Source of the DNA: JACCVL01 sp963704295
GTDB taxonomy: Bacteria; Actinomycetota; Actinomycetes; Propionibacteriales; Nocardioidaceae
Direction: 5' to 3'
DNA length: 64,000 bases
Assembly: GCA_963704295.1 (NCBI GenBank)
Contig: OY969884.1
Coordinates: forward strand, 248,001 to 312,000
Positions 8,195 to 16,731 of this stretch are shown here, one piece after another; positions within the stretch are counted from its first letter, which is position 1; every line of letters starts with the position of its first letter. Made by a program: the position numbers and the translations under genes. Below the pieces are notes generated by a model that did no database searches, had not been told where the DNA came from, and worked only from the letters and a program-made list of their open reading frames with translations.

Positions 8195-9456
8195 CAGCCC
8201 ACTCCGAAGTATCGCCGGGTGTGCTCGAGGGCGTCTACCAGCGCGTCGACCTCGGCCTCGGTGGTGTACAGGTAGAACGACGCCCGGACCGTGGACTGCA
8301 CGCCGAGTCGCTTGTGCGCCGGCTTGGCGCAGTGGTGGCCGGCACGCACGGCGACGCCGCGCGCGTCCAGCACCTGGCTGACGTCGTGGGGGTGCACGCC
8401 ATCGAGCGCGAAGCTCACCGCGCCACCGCGGTCCACCGGCTCGGTCGGTCCGTAGATCCGCAGCCCGCCGACCTCACCGAGCCGCTTCAGCGCGTAGCCG
8501 GTGATGTCCCGCTCGTGAGCCGCGACCGTCTCCATGCCGATCCCCTGCAGGTACCGCACTGCGGCACCGAGGCCCACCGCCTGTGCGATCGGCGGGGTCC
8601 CGGCCTCGAACCGGTGCGGCGGCGCGGCGTAGGTGGACCGCTGCATCGTGACCGTCTCGATCATCTCGCCTCCGCCGAGGAACGGTGGCAGCGCGGCCAG
8701 CAGGTCGGCGCGGCCCCACAGCACACCGATGCCGGTCGGCCCGAGCATCTTGTGCCCGGTGAACGCGACCAGGTCGGCTCCCAGGGTCACGACGTCGACC
8801 GGCAGTTGCGGCACGGCCTGCGAGGCGTCGACGACCAGCAGCGCGCCGACCTCGTGAGTCCGGCGGGCGATCTCGGCGATCGGGTTGACCGTGCCGAGCA
8901 TGTTGGAGACCCAGGTCAGCGACACGACCTTGGTGCGCTCGGTGATCAGCTCGTCGATGTCGGACAGGTCGAGTCGTCCCTCGTCGGTGATCCCGAACCA
9001 GCGCAGGGTGGCGCCGGTGCGCTGGGTGAGCAGTTGCCAGGGGACGATGTTGGAGTGGTGCTCCATCTCGGTGATGACGACCTCGTCACCGGGACCGACC
9101 CGCAGCTCCCCGTCCGCCCAGGCCAGCACGTTGGCCACCAGGTTCAGCGCCTCGGAGGCGTTCTTGGTGAAGACCACCTCGTCGCTGCCCGCCGCGCCGA
9201 TGAAGCCGGCCACGTCGGCGCGGGCAGACTCGAAGGCGTCGCTCGCCTCGGCACCCAGCTGGTGCATCGCCCGGGCCACGTTGGCGTTGTGCTCGGCGTA
9301 GTGCGCCTGCATCGCGTCCAGCACGGCAGTCGGCTTCTGCGACGTGTTGGCGCTGTCCAGGTAGACCAGCGGCCGGTCGTCCTGCAGGCGACGGCCCAGG
9401 ATCGGGAAGTCGGCGCGGATGCGCTCGACGTCGTAACGACCCGGTCCGTCGCTCAT
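8194..9456 (-). CDS. sufS: SufS cysteine desulfurase
   Basis: A 420-residue pyridoxal-phosphate enzyme that takes sulfur from cysteine for Fe-S clusters. It belongs to the type II (CsdB/SufS) class. The PLP lysine is in LVAFTGHKMLGPTGIGVLWG (about residue 230), with the His of EMEHHSNIVPW near 130. The catalytic Cys is in VRAGHHCAKPAHKRLGV near 372. The ATG at 9456 overlaps the sufC stop by four bases. It works with SufU next door. Confidence 0.96.
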   Translation of the reverse strand: MSDGPGRYDVERIRADFPILGRRLQDDRPLVYLDSANTSQKPTAVLDAMQAHYAEHNANVARAMHQLGAEASDAFESARADVAGFIGAAGSDEVVFTKNASEALNLVANVLAWADGELRVGPGDEVVITEMEHHSNIVPWQLLTQRTGATLRWFGITDEGRLDLSDIDELITERTKVVSLTWVSNMLGTVNPIAEIARRTHEVGALLVVDASQAVPQLPVDVVTLGADLVAFTGHKMLGPTGIGVLWGRADLLAALPPFLGGGEMIETVTMQRSTYAAPPHRFEAGTPPIAQAVGLGAAVRYLQGIGMETVAAHERDITGYALKRLGEVGGLRIYGPTEPVDRGGAVSFALDGVHPHDVSQVLDARGVAVRAGHHCAKPAHKRLGVQSTVRASFYLYTTEAEVDALVDALEHTRRYFGVG

Positions 9457-10217
9457 GAGGCGGCGGCAGCCTTCACGTACGTGTCGTAGCCGTCGGCCTC
9501 GAGCGCCTCGGCCAGCTCGGCCCCGCCCTGCTCGGCCACCCGGCCGGCGACGAACACGTGGACGTGGTCGGGCTTGATGTAGCGCAGGATGCGGGTGTAG
9601 TGGGTGATCAGCAGGATCCCCTTGTCACCCCGGTCGTGGAAGCGGTTGACGCCCTCCGAGACCACCTTGAGCGCGTCGATGTCGAGCCCTGAGTCGGTCT
9701 CGTCCAGGATCGCGAAGCGCGGGTCGAGCAGCTCCATCTGGACGATCTCGTGCCGCTTCTTCTCGCCGCCGGAGAAGCCCTCGTTGACGTTGCGCTGGGC
9801 GAAGCCGCGGTCCATCTGCAGCCGGTCCATCGACTCGTTGACGTCCTTGACCCAGGTGCGCAGCTTGGGCGCCTCGCCGCTGGTGGCCGTCTTGGCGGTG
9901 CGCAGGAAGTTGGTCACCGACACGCCCGGCACCTCGACCGGGTACTGCATGGCGAGGAAGAGGCCGGCGCGGGCGCGCTCGTCCACCGTCATCGCCAGCA
10001 CGTCGACGCCGTCCAACGTGACCGAGCCACCGGTGACGGTGTACTTGGGGTGCCCAGCGATGGAGTACGCCAGCGTCGACTTGCCGGACCCGTTCGGGCC
10101 CATGATCGCGTGCGTCTCGCCGGAGCGGACCGTGAGATCGACGCCGCGGAGGATCTCCTTCGCGCCCTCGTCGGTGTCGACCGTGACGTGCAGGTCGCGG
10201 ATGTCGAGTGTGGCCAT
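9453..10217 (-). CDS. sufC: SufC, ATPase of the SufBCD scaffold
   Basis: A 254-residue ABC-type ATPase that powers the SufBCD Fe-S scaffold. Walker A GPNGSGKSTL is near residue 39. FSGGEKKRHEIVQ (signature) and FAILDETDSGLDIDALK (Walker B, with the SufC-type ETDSGLD) follow. The C-terminal region LLITHYTRILRYIKPDHVHV is characteristic of SufC. ATG start at 10217, six bases after the Rieske ferredoxin stop. Confidence 0.97.
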   Translation of the reverse strand: MATLDIRDLHVTVDTDEGAKEILRGVDLTVRSGETHAIMGPNGSGKSTLAYSIAGHPKYTVTGGSVTLDGVDVLAMTVDERARAGLFLAMQYPVEVPGVSVTNFLRTAKTATSGEAPKLRTWVKDVNESMDRLQMDRGFAQRNVNEGFSGGEKKRHEIVQMELLDPRFAILDETDSGLDIDALKVVSEGVNRFHDRGDKGILLITHYTRILRYIKPDHVHVFVAGRVAEQGGAELAEALEADGYDTYVKAAAAS

Positions 10218-10223
10218 CTGGTC

Positions 10224-10580
10224 TCAGTGCTCCTGTGTGGTTGCGTCAGCGGTTGCGTCGGCGGTTGCGTCGGCGTGGACGTCGACGAGCACGTCGTCGC
10301 CCTCGATTCGAACGGGATAGACAGCGACCGGCTCGGTGGCCGGCAGGCCGAGGGCGGCTCCGGTGCGCAGGTCGAAACGCGAGCCGTGCAGCCAGCACTC
10401 GACCGTGCAGCCCTCGACGTCGCCCTCGGACAGCGCGATCTCGGCGTGGCTGCACTCGTCACGGATGGCGAACACGTCGGTCCCCTGGCGGACCAGGGCG
10501 ATCTCGGTGCCGTCCACCTCGGCGGCGAAGGGCTTGCCGTCGAGCAGGTCGTCGAGCGTGCAGGCGGGCGAGAAGCTCAT
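10224..10580 (-). CDS. Rieske [2Fe-2S] ferredoxin of the suf operon
   Basis: A 118-residue soluble Rieske protein related to non-heme dioxygenase ferredoxins; in actinobacterial suf operons such a gene commonly sits between sufD and sufC. The cluster ligands are C-x-H (DECSHAEIAL, about residue 44) and C-x-x-H (VECWLHGSRF, about 62). It probably carries electrons for cluster assembly, although no direct role is shown here. Its ATG at 10580 overlaps the end of sufD by four bases. The C-terminus ends in a repeated ADATADATADAT stretch encoded by a 12-base tandem repeat. Confidence 0.92.
   Translation of the reverse strand: MSFSPACTLDDLLDGKPFAAEVDGTEIALVRQGTDVFAIRDECSHAEIALSEGDVEGCTVECWLHGSRFDLRTGAALGLPATEPVAVYPVRIEGDDVLVDVHADATADATADATTQEH
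10239..10274. repeat. 12-base coding tandem repeat, three copies
   Basis: Three near-identical 12-base units (ggttgcgtcagc, then ggttgcgtcggc twice) encode ADATADATADAT at the C-terminus of the suf-operon Rieske protein. Being in frame, the repeat could vary in copy number without breaking the protein. Confidence 0.85.
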
Positions 10581-11774
10581 CCGATCCCCCCGACGTTCTT
10601 GGCCAGCTCGGCCTCGACGGTCCGGCGCAGGTGGTCCTCGATCTGTGGCACGCCGATCCGGCGGATGATGTCGTTGAAGAAGCCGTGCACCACGAGTCGC
10701 CGGGCCTCGTCCTCGGGCACTCCCCGCGACTGCAGGTAGAACAGCTGCTCGTCGTCGAACCGGCCGGTGGTCGACGCGTGGCCGGCCCCCTCGATCTCGC
10801 CGGTCTCGATCTCGAGGTTGGGAACGGAGTCGGCCTGGCAGCCGTCGGTGAGCACCAGGTTCCGGTTGGACTCGTAGGTGTCGATGCCCTCGGCGACCTT
10901 GCGGATCAGCACGTCGCCGATCCACACGGTGTGCGCACCCTCGCCCTGCAGGGCGCCCTTGTAGTCCACGTTGCTCCGGGTCGACGGGGCGTTGTGATCG
11001 ACGAACAGCCGGTGCTCGAGGTGCTGGCCGGCGTCGGCGAAGTAGAGGCCCAGCAGCTCGGCCTGACCGCCCGGTCCGGCGTAGTCCACCGACGAGGAGA
11101 TCCGGACCAGGTCGCCACCGATGCTGATCACGGCCTGCCGGTAGGAGGCGTCTCGCCCGACCGTGGCGTGCAGGTGCGTGACGTCCACGGCGTCGTCGTC
11201 CCAGTCCTGCAACGAGACCAGGGTCAGCTGGGCACCGTCGCCCACCCGCACCTCGGTGTTGCCGGCTCGCACGGTGTGCCCGAGGTGATGCAGCACCACC
11301 GTGACCCGGGCATGCGCCCCCACGTCCAGCAGCAGGTGGTCGAAGACCGCCTCCGAGCCGGAACCGTCACCGTGCACGGTGACGAACACCGGGCCCTCCG
11401 GTTCGGCCTCGGCGGGGACCGTGATCAACCGGGCCTGCTCGAACGACGGTCCACGCCTGGGCGCTCACCCGGTCGTTGGGGGTGTACAGGGCCCCCAGCC
11501 TCGGGTCGTCGCGCCCGACGGTCTCGATCCGCACGCCGTCCGGGGTGTCGATGTCGGCTCGGTGCGCGCCACCGGTCACGAAGCTGCCGTCGTGCAGGCC
11601 CCGCATCCGCTTCAGCGGGGTGAACCGCCAGACCTCCTCGCGACCCTTGGGCACGGGATGGTCAGCGAGGTCGAACGAGCCGACCGGGTGCAGGTGGCTG
11701 GCCACGCCGGCCGGCTGGGCGTTCGTCTCGACGGCACCGGCGAGGTTCGCGGTGCCTTCAGCGGTCACAGTCAA
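10577..11774 (-). CDS. sufD: SufD, Fe-S scaffold subunit, frameshifted as given
   Basis: Second scaffold subunit of SufBCD. The N-terminal part starts at TTG 11774 (or GTG 11768) behind a GGAG. It includes HPVPKGREEVWRFTPLKRMR, the classic SufD N-terminal motif, and runs to NDRVSAQAWT. One extra base near 11444-11451 then breaks the frame. The rest continues as FEQARLITVPAEAEPEGPVF and on through the beta-helix core (YKGALQGEGAHTVWIGDVLI) to the C-terminal GRFDDEQLFYLQSRGVPEDE. The restored length of about 398 residues is normal. SufD is expected to be indispensable, so a sequencing error is likelier than loss. Confidence 0.88.
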
Positions 11775-11855
11775 CGGTGTCGCTCTCCATCTGCTCGGCG
11801 CCGGCGGCCGGCGCGGTGGGGTGGGGCGGTGGCCCCGCGGGACGGGTGGGCGGGG

Positions 11856-13268
11856 TCAGCCCACCGCCCCCTCCATCTGCAGCTCGATCAGACGGTTCAG
11901 CTCGAGGGCGTACTCCATCGGCAGCTCCCGGGCGATCGGCTCGACGAAGCCGCGCACGATCATCGCCATCGCCTCGTCCTCCTGCATCCCGCGGCTCATC
12001 AGGTAGAAGAGCTGGTCGTCACTGACCTTGGAGACGGTCGCCTCGTGCGCCATCGACACCTCGTCCTCGCGGACGTCGACGTACGGATAGGTGTCGGACC
12101 GGCTGATCTGGTCCACCAGCAGGGCGTCGCACTTGACGATGCTGGCCGAGTGGTGCGCCCCGTCCTCGACCTGGATCAGGCCGCGGTAGGACGTCCGTCC
12201 CCCGCCCCTCGCCACGGACTTGGAGATGATCGACGAGCTGGTGTACGGGGCCGCGTGCACCATCTTGGCGCCGGCGTCCTGGTGCTGGCCCTCGCCCGCG
12301 AACGCGACCGACAGCGTCTCGCCCCGAGCGTGCTCTCCGAGCAGGTAGACGGCGGGGTACTTCATCGTCACCTTGGAGCCGATGTTGCCGTCGATCCACT
12401 CCATCGTGGCGCCGGCCTCGCAGGTCGCACGCTTGGTCACCAGGTTGTAGACGTTGTTGGACCAGTTCTGGATCGTCGTGTAGCGGCAGCGCGCGCCCTT
12501 CTTCACGATGATCTCCACCACTGCCGAGTGCAGCGAGTCGGAGCTGTAGATCGGTGCGGTGCAGCCCTCGACGTAGTGCACGTAGGCGTCCTCGTCGACG
12601 ATGATCAGCGTCCGCTCGAACTGCCCCATGTTCTCGGTGTTGATGCGGAAGTACGCCTGCAGCGGGATGTCGACTCGCACGCCCTTCGGGACGTAGATGA
12701 ACGACCCGCCCGACCAGACCGAGGTGTTCAACGCGGCGAACTTGTTGTCGCCGACCGGGATCACGGTGCCGAAGTACTCCCGGAAGAGCTCTTCGTGCTC
12801 GCGCAGCGCGGTGTCGCTGTCGAGGAAGAGGACGCCCTGCTCCTCGAGGTCCTCACGGATCTGGTGGTAGACGACCTCGGACTCGTACTGCGCCGCGACA
12901 CCGGCGATCAGCCGCTGCTTCTCCGCCTCGGGGATGCCCAGCCGGTCGTAGGTGTTCTTGATCTCCTCCGGCAGCTCGTCCCAGCTGGTCGCCTGCTTCT
13001 CGGTGGAGCGGACGAAGTACTTGATGTTGTCGAAGTCGATCCCGGACACGTCGGCGCCCCAGGCGGGGGTCGGCTTGCGCTCGAACAGCCGCAGGCCCTT
13101 GAGCCGCAGGTCGAGCATCCACTCCGGCTCGCTCTTCTTCGCCGAGATGTCCCGGACGACGTCCGGGTTCAGGCCGCGCTTGGCGACCGAGCCGGCCGCG
13201 TCCGAGTCGGACCAGCCGTACTCGTAACGGCCAAGGCCTTCGAGCTCGGGGTGAGCGGTCGTCGTCAT
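11856..13268 (-). CDS. sufB: SufB, Fe-S scaffold subunit
   Basis: A 470-residue protein on which nascent Fe-S clusters form with SufC and SufD. Motifs include KKSEPEWMLDLRLKGLRLF (about residues 44-62), SGGSFIYVPKGVRVDIPLQ and FERTLIIVDEDAYVHYVEGC. The Cys of YVEGCTAPIY is near 236, and the end is VSDDQLFYLMSRGMQEDEAM. The ATG at 13268 overlaps the sufR stop by four bases (ATGA), so regulator and scaffold are probably translated together. An 81-base gap separates it from sufD. No defect is seen. Confidence 0.97.
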   Translation of the reverse strand: MTTTAHPELEGLGRYEYGWSDSDAAGSVAKRGLNPDVVRDISAKKSEPEWMLDLRLKGLRLFERKPTPAWGADVSGIDFDNIKYFVRSTEKQATSWDELPEEIKNTYDRLGIPEAEKQRLIAGVAAQYESEVVYHQIREDLEEQGVLFLDSDTALREHEELFREYFGTVIPVGDNKFAALNTSVWSGGSFIYVPKGVRVDIPLQAYFRINTENMGQFERTLIIVDEDAYVHYVEGCTAPIYSSDSLHSAVVEIIVKKGARCRYTTIQNWSNNVYNLVTKRATCEAGATMEWIDGNIGSKVTMKYPAVYLLGEHARGETLSVAFAGEGQHQDAGAKMVHAAPYTSSSIISKSVARGGGRTSYRGLIQVEDGAHHSASIVKCDALLVDQISRSDTYPYVDVREDEVSMAHEATVSKVSDDQLFYLMSRGMQEDEAMAMIVRGFVEPIARELPMEYALELNRLIELQMEGAVG

Positions 13269-13981
13269 GCCGGAGTCCTCTCCGCAGTCGGGTGAGCATC
13301 GGTCGGGTTGAGGTGCGGGACGTTCGTGGTGCAGACGCCATCGCCGTGCGCGATGGTCGCCAGCCGCTGGACGTGCCGTCCCAGCAGCCGGGCGAAGAAC
13401 TCGGTCTCGGCCTCGCACAGCTGCGGGAACTCCGCCGCGACGTGGCCGACCGGGCAGTGGTGCTGGCAGACCTGGTCGCCGTGCGGTGCCGCCCGCACCG
13501 ACGCAGCGTAGCCGTCGGCCGTGAGCGCCTCGGCGAGGGCGTCCGGGCGCTCGGCCTCGGGCAGCCGGGAGAGCCGGGGCGCCAGCCGGCGCTCCACCTC
13601 GGCCCAGCGCCGCCGGGCGAAGTCGAGAACGGCCACCTCCCCGCCGGTCTCGGCGACGAAGCGCAGCGCGCTCACCGCGAGGTCGTCGTAGCCCTGCTCG
13701 AGGGCGTCCCGGCCGGCGTCGGTGACCCGGAAGGAGCGGGCCGGCCGGCCGCGGCCGCGGGCGGACGCCACGCCGGGCGCGGCGCCGCGTACCTGCTCGA
13801 CGTGCCCGTCCGCGACCAGGTGGTCGAGGTGCCGACGGATGGCGGCCGGAGTGACTCCGAGCAGGTCCGCCAGCTCCACGGCGGTGGCGGTACGGCGCTC
13901 GAGCAGCGCGCGCACGACCCGCTGGCGGGTCGGCGCGTCGACCGGCGCAGCCCCGGTCGGGTCGGTCTGCTCGAATTGCAC
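13265..13981 (-). CDS. sufR: SufR-type Fe-S-sensing repressor of the suf operon
   Basis: Winged-helix regulator that senses Fe-S status and represses the suf operon, of which it is the first gene. With the GTG start at 13981 it has 238 residues. A helix-turn-helix (TAVELADLLGVTPAAIRRHL) lies at about residues 33-52. The C-terminal cluster-binding Cys set CQHHCPVGHVAAEFPQLC plus Cys in GVCTTNVPHL is the actinobacterial SufR pattern. The reading frame stays open to GTG 14035. I prefer 13981 because a TTGTGG-N17-CACACT promoter ends six bases before it and a SufR-like site overlaps it. Divergent from the ABC transporter. Confidence 0.9.
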   Translation of the reverse strand: MQFEQTDPTGAAPVDAPTRQRVVRALLERRTATAVELADLLGVTPAAIRRHLDHLVADGHVEQVRGAAPGVASARGRGRPARSFRVTDAGRDALEQGYDDLAVSALRFVAETGGEVAVLDFARRRWAEVERRLAPRLSRLPEAERPDALAEALTADGYAASVRAAPHGDQVCQHHCPVGHVAAEFPQLCEAETEFFARLLGRHVQRLATIAHGDGVCTTNVPHLNPTDAHPTAERTPA

Positions 13982-14016
13982 AACACCAGTGTGCCCAAAA
14001 TCCTCGGTCACCACAA
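13978..14016 (-). promoter_or_regulatory. suf operon promoter with overlapping SufR-like operator
   Basis: On the minus strand TTGTGG (14011-14016) is followed after 17 bases by CACACT (13988-13993), and six bases later by the GTG at 13981, which suggests a leaderless start. The site ACACTGGTGTTGTGC (13978-13992) overlaps the -10 box and the start. It matches the ACACT-N5-TGTG pattern I recall for mycobacterial SufR. The match is by eye. Confidence 0.6.
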
Positions 14017-14066
14017 ACGCCGGCTCCGGCCTCACGCCCGGCCGGTCCGCGCCTCCCCCGCGAACC

Positions 14067-14072
14067 TAGACT
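14067..14072 (+). promoter_or_regulatory. -10 box, probable leaderless promoter of the ABC transporter operon
   Basis: TAGACT ends six bases before the GTG at 14079, the spacing expected for a leaderless transcript. It shares the 97-base divergent region with the suf promoter. Confidence 0.45.
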
Positions 14073-14078
14073 CCAGCG

Positions 14079-15002
14079 GTGCCCTCATCCGCCGTCGTCG
14101 TCGACGGGCTCGTGATGCGTTACGGCGCGGTCACGGCGGTCGACGGGCTCGGTCTGGAGGTGGCCACCGGGCAGGTCACCGCCGTCGTCGGGCCCAACGG
14201 GGCCGGCAAGACGACCACGCTGGAGACCTGCGAGGGCTACCGCCGCCCGCAGGCCGGCCGGGTCCGGGTGCTCGGGCTGGACCCGGTGACGGACGCTCGC
14301 CGGCTGCGTCCCCGCGTCGGTGTGATGCTGCAGTCCGGCGGCGCGTGGTCCGGCGTGCGCGCCGGCGAGGCGCTGCGGCACGCGGCGGCGCTGCACGCCT
14401 CTCCGCTGGACACCGCGGCGCTCAGCGAGCGACTCGGCCTGGGTGGCTGCGGAAGCACCCCCTATCGCCGGCTGTCCGGTGGGCAGCAGCAGCGACTCGG
14501 GGTCGCCATGGCCATCGTGGGCCGCCCGGAGCTGGTGTTCCTGGACGAGCCGACCTCCGGCCTGGACCCGCAGGCGCGCCGGTCGGTGTGGGAGCTGGTG
14601 CGGGACCTGCGCACGGCCGGGGTGACGGTGGTGGTCACCACGCACTACCTGGACGAGGCCGAGCAGCTCGCCGACCGGGTGGTCGTCGTGGACCGGGGTC
14701 GCGTGCTGGCCGTGGGCTCACCGACCGAGCTGGCCACCCGTGGCGCCGAGAACACGGTGCGCTTCTCCGCCCGCGGCGGGCTCGACGTCGACGACCTCCG
14801 CGCCGCCCTGCCCGCCGGCTGCCAGGTGGCGGAGACCGCCCCGGGCGCGTACGTGGTCTCTGGCCGGGTGGACCCGGCACTGATCGCCACGCTGACCGCC
14901 TGGTGCGCGAGTCACGGCGTGCTGGCGCACACCCTGGCGGTGGAGCGACGCACCCTGGAGGACGTCTTCCTCGAGCTGACCGGGCGGGAGCCATCGCCGT
15001 GA
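14079..15002 (+). CDS. ABC transporter ATPase (DrrA/CcmA type)
   Basis: A 307-residue ATP-binding subunit of a two-component exporter. Walker A GPNGAGKTT (about residue 39), signature LSGGQQQRLGVAMAIV, Walker B LVFLDEPTSGLD and switch TTHYLDEA are all present. The C-terminal extension ends in RRTLEDVFLELTGREPSP, the ending seen in DrrA-like proteins. GTG start at 14079. Its stop overlaps the permease GTG by four bases (GTGA), and the set continues into ctaA, so a link with heme or cytochrome biogenesis is possible but not shown. Confidence 0.92.
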   Translation: MPSSAVVVDGLVMRYGAVTAVDGLGLEVATGQVTAVVGPNGAGKTTTLETCEGYRRPQAGRVRVLGLDPVTDARRLRPRVGVMLQSGGAWSGVRAGEALRHAAALHASPLDTAALSERLGLGGCGSTPYRRLSGGQQQRLGVAMAIVGRPELVFLDEPTSGLDPQARRSVWELVRDLRTAGVTVVVTTHYLDEAEQLADRVVVVDRGRVLAVGSPTELATRGAENTVRFSARGGLDVDDLRAALPAGCQVAETAPGAYVVSGRVDPALIATLTAWCASHGVLAHTLAVERRTLEDVFLELTGREPSP

Positions 15003-15775
15003 CGGCGCTGGAACTCGCCCCGGCGCCCGGGGCCGCGCCGCTCGCGCGGATGGTGCGTGCCCACGCGGTGCTGGAGGGGCGGCTGCTGCTCCGCAACGGC
15101 GAGCAGCTGGTCCTCGCGCTGGTGCTGCCCCTGCTCGTCCTGCTGCTGGGCACGGAGGCGGGTGGTCTCGTCGACTTCGGTGCCGGCCGGCGCATCGACC
15201 TGCTCGCCCCTGGCGTGCTGGCGCTGGCGGTGCTGTCCACGGCGTTCACGTCGCTCGCGATCTCCACCGGCTTCGAGCGCCGTTACGGGGTGCTCAAGCG
15301 GCTCGGCGCCACCCCGCTGCCGCGGGCCGGCCTGCTGGCCGGAAAGACCCTGGCGGTGCTCGGCGTCGAGGCGGGTCAGGTGGTCGTCATCGGTGCCGTG
15401 GCGCTGGCCCTCGGCTGGGAACCGACCGGCGGCGCTCCGGCCGTCGCCGCGGGACTCGGCCTGCTGCTGCTCGGCACGGCGTGCTTCGCCGCGCTGGGAC
15501 TCTCGCTGGCGGGTGCGCTGCGGGCCGAGGCGACGCTGGCGCTGGCGAACTTGGTCTACGTGCTGCTCCTCGTCGGCGGCGGGGTCGTGGTGCCGCTCGA
15601 CCGCTACCCGGAGCCGGCTCAGCCGCTGGTGCAGCTGCTCCCCTCCGGCGCCCTCGCGCACGGGCTGCGCGAGGTGGCGGGTGGCGCGACGCCCGGCGTG
15701 GCCGTCGTCGGGGTGCTGCTGGCCTGGACCGGGCTGGGAGTGGCGCTGGCCGGACGGACGTTCCGGTGGGAGTGA
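14999..15775 (+). CDS. ABC-2 type transporter permease
   Basis: A 258-residue integral membrane partner of the preceding ATPase. Six hydrophobic segments are visible, including LVLALVLPLLVLLLG, LLAPGVLALAVLSTAFTSL, VVVIGAVALALGW, LANLVYVLLLVGGGVVVPL and a final VAVVGVLLAWTGLGVAL. RRYGVLKRLGATPLPRAGLL is the cytoplasmic loop motif of ABC-2 permeases. GTG start inside the ATPase stop; its own TGA overlaps the GTG of ctaA (GTGA at 15772-15775). Cargo unknown. Confidence 0.88.
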   Translation: MTALELAPAPGAAPLARMVRAHAVLEGRLLLRNGEQLVLALVLPLLVLLLGTEAGGLVDFGAGRRIDLLAPGVLALAVLSTAFTSLAISTGFERRYGVLKRLGATPLPRAGLLAGKTLAVLGVEAGQVVVIGAVALALGWEPTGGAPAVAAGLGLLLLGTACFAALGLSLAGALRAEATLALANLVYVLLLVGGGVVVPLDRYPEPAQPLVQLLPSGALAHGLREVAGGATPGVAVVGVLLAWTGLGVALAGRTFRWE

Positions 15776-16731
15776 GCGAGCCGCGGGTGCTGCGGGCGGT
15801 GGCGGTGGCCTCGCTGCTGGCCAACATCGGCATCGTGCTCACCGGGGGTGCGGTGCGGCTCACCGGATCGGGGCTGGGCTGTCCGAGCTGGCCCCGCTGC
15901 ACCGAGGCCTCGTACGTCGCGCACGGGGAGCTCGGCGTGCACGGCGTGATCGAGTTCGGCAACCGGCTGCTGACGTTCGTGCTGGCGCTGGTCGCGCTGG
16001 TCACCCTGCTGGTGGTCTGGCGGGCGGCCTCGTCGGACCGCTACCGGCGCGGGCTGGCGCTGGCGCTCGCGATCGGCATCCCCGGCCAGGCGGTCATCGG
16101 CGGCCTGACCGTGCTCACCGGACTCGACCCGTGGCTGGTGGCCGGTCACCTGCTGCTCTCGCTGGCGTTGATCGCGTTGGCGGTGGCACTGCTGCACGAC
16201 CTTCGACCCGGCGCCGCTGCCGGCGGGAGTCCCGGCCGTCGAGTCAGCCGCTCACTGCGGCTGCTGGTCGCGCTGACCTACGCCGCCGGCTGGCTGGTGC
16301 TCTACCTCGGCACGGTCGTCACCGGGAGCGGCCCGCACGCCGGGGACGTCACGGCGCCCCGCAACGGTCTCGACCCGACCACGGTGAGCCAGCTGCATGC
16401 CGACGCGGTGTTCCTGCTGGTCGGCCTCACCGTCGGGACCCTGCTCGCCGCTCGCGCCGCCGGCGCGCCGCCGCAGGTGGCCCGCGCCGCGGGATGGCTG
16501 CTGGGGGTGGAGCTGGCGCAGGGGTCGGTCGGCTTCACGCAGTACGCCACCGACCTGCCGATCCTGCTGGTGGAGCTGCACCTGCTCGGCGCCTGCCTGA
16601 CGGCGGCCGCGGCCACCTGGCTGCTGCTGTCGGTCGGGCCGGCCCGGGCAGGCAGGTCGCGGCTGCCCGCGAGCGGCCGTCAACGCAGCAGCGGGTCCAC
16701 AGCGACCGCCAGGAACAGCAGCGCCAGGTAG
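15772..16731 (+). CDS. ctaA: Heme A synthase (COX15/CtaA family)
   Basis: A 319-residue membrane enzyme that oxidises a methyl of heme O to give heme A for cytochrome c oxidase. Diagnostic residues: GGAVRLTGSGLGCPSWPRC (a Cys pair and the first heme region), HGVIEFGNRLLTFVLALVAL (heme His), TVVTGSGPHAG with HADAVFLLVG (second half), and VELHLLGACL with the last His. About eight membrane spans occur. GTG start overlaps the permease stop. The last 52 bases, coding for a polar tail (SRLPASGRQRSSGSTATA), overlap the 3' end of the convergent ctaB gene. Confidence 0.93.
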   Translation: MSEPRVLRAVAVASLLANIGIVLTGGAVRLTGSGLGCPSWPRCTEASYVAHGELGVHGVIEFGNRLLTFVLALVALVTLLVVWRAASSDRYRRGLALALAIGIPGQAVIGGLTVLTGLDPWLVAGHLLLSLALIALAVALLHDLRPGAAAGGSPGRRVSRSLRLLVALTYAAGWLVLYLGTVVTGSGPHAGDVTAPRNGLDPTTVSQLHADAVFLLVGLTVGTLLAARAAGAPPQVARAAGWLLGVELAQGSVGFTQYATDLPILLVELHLLGACLTAAAATWLLLSVGPARAGRSRLPASGRQRSSGSTATARNSSAR

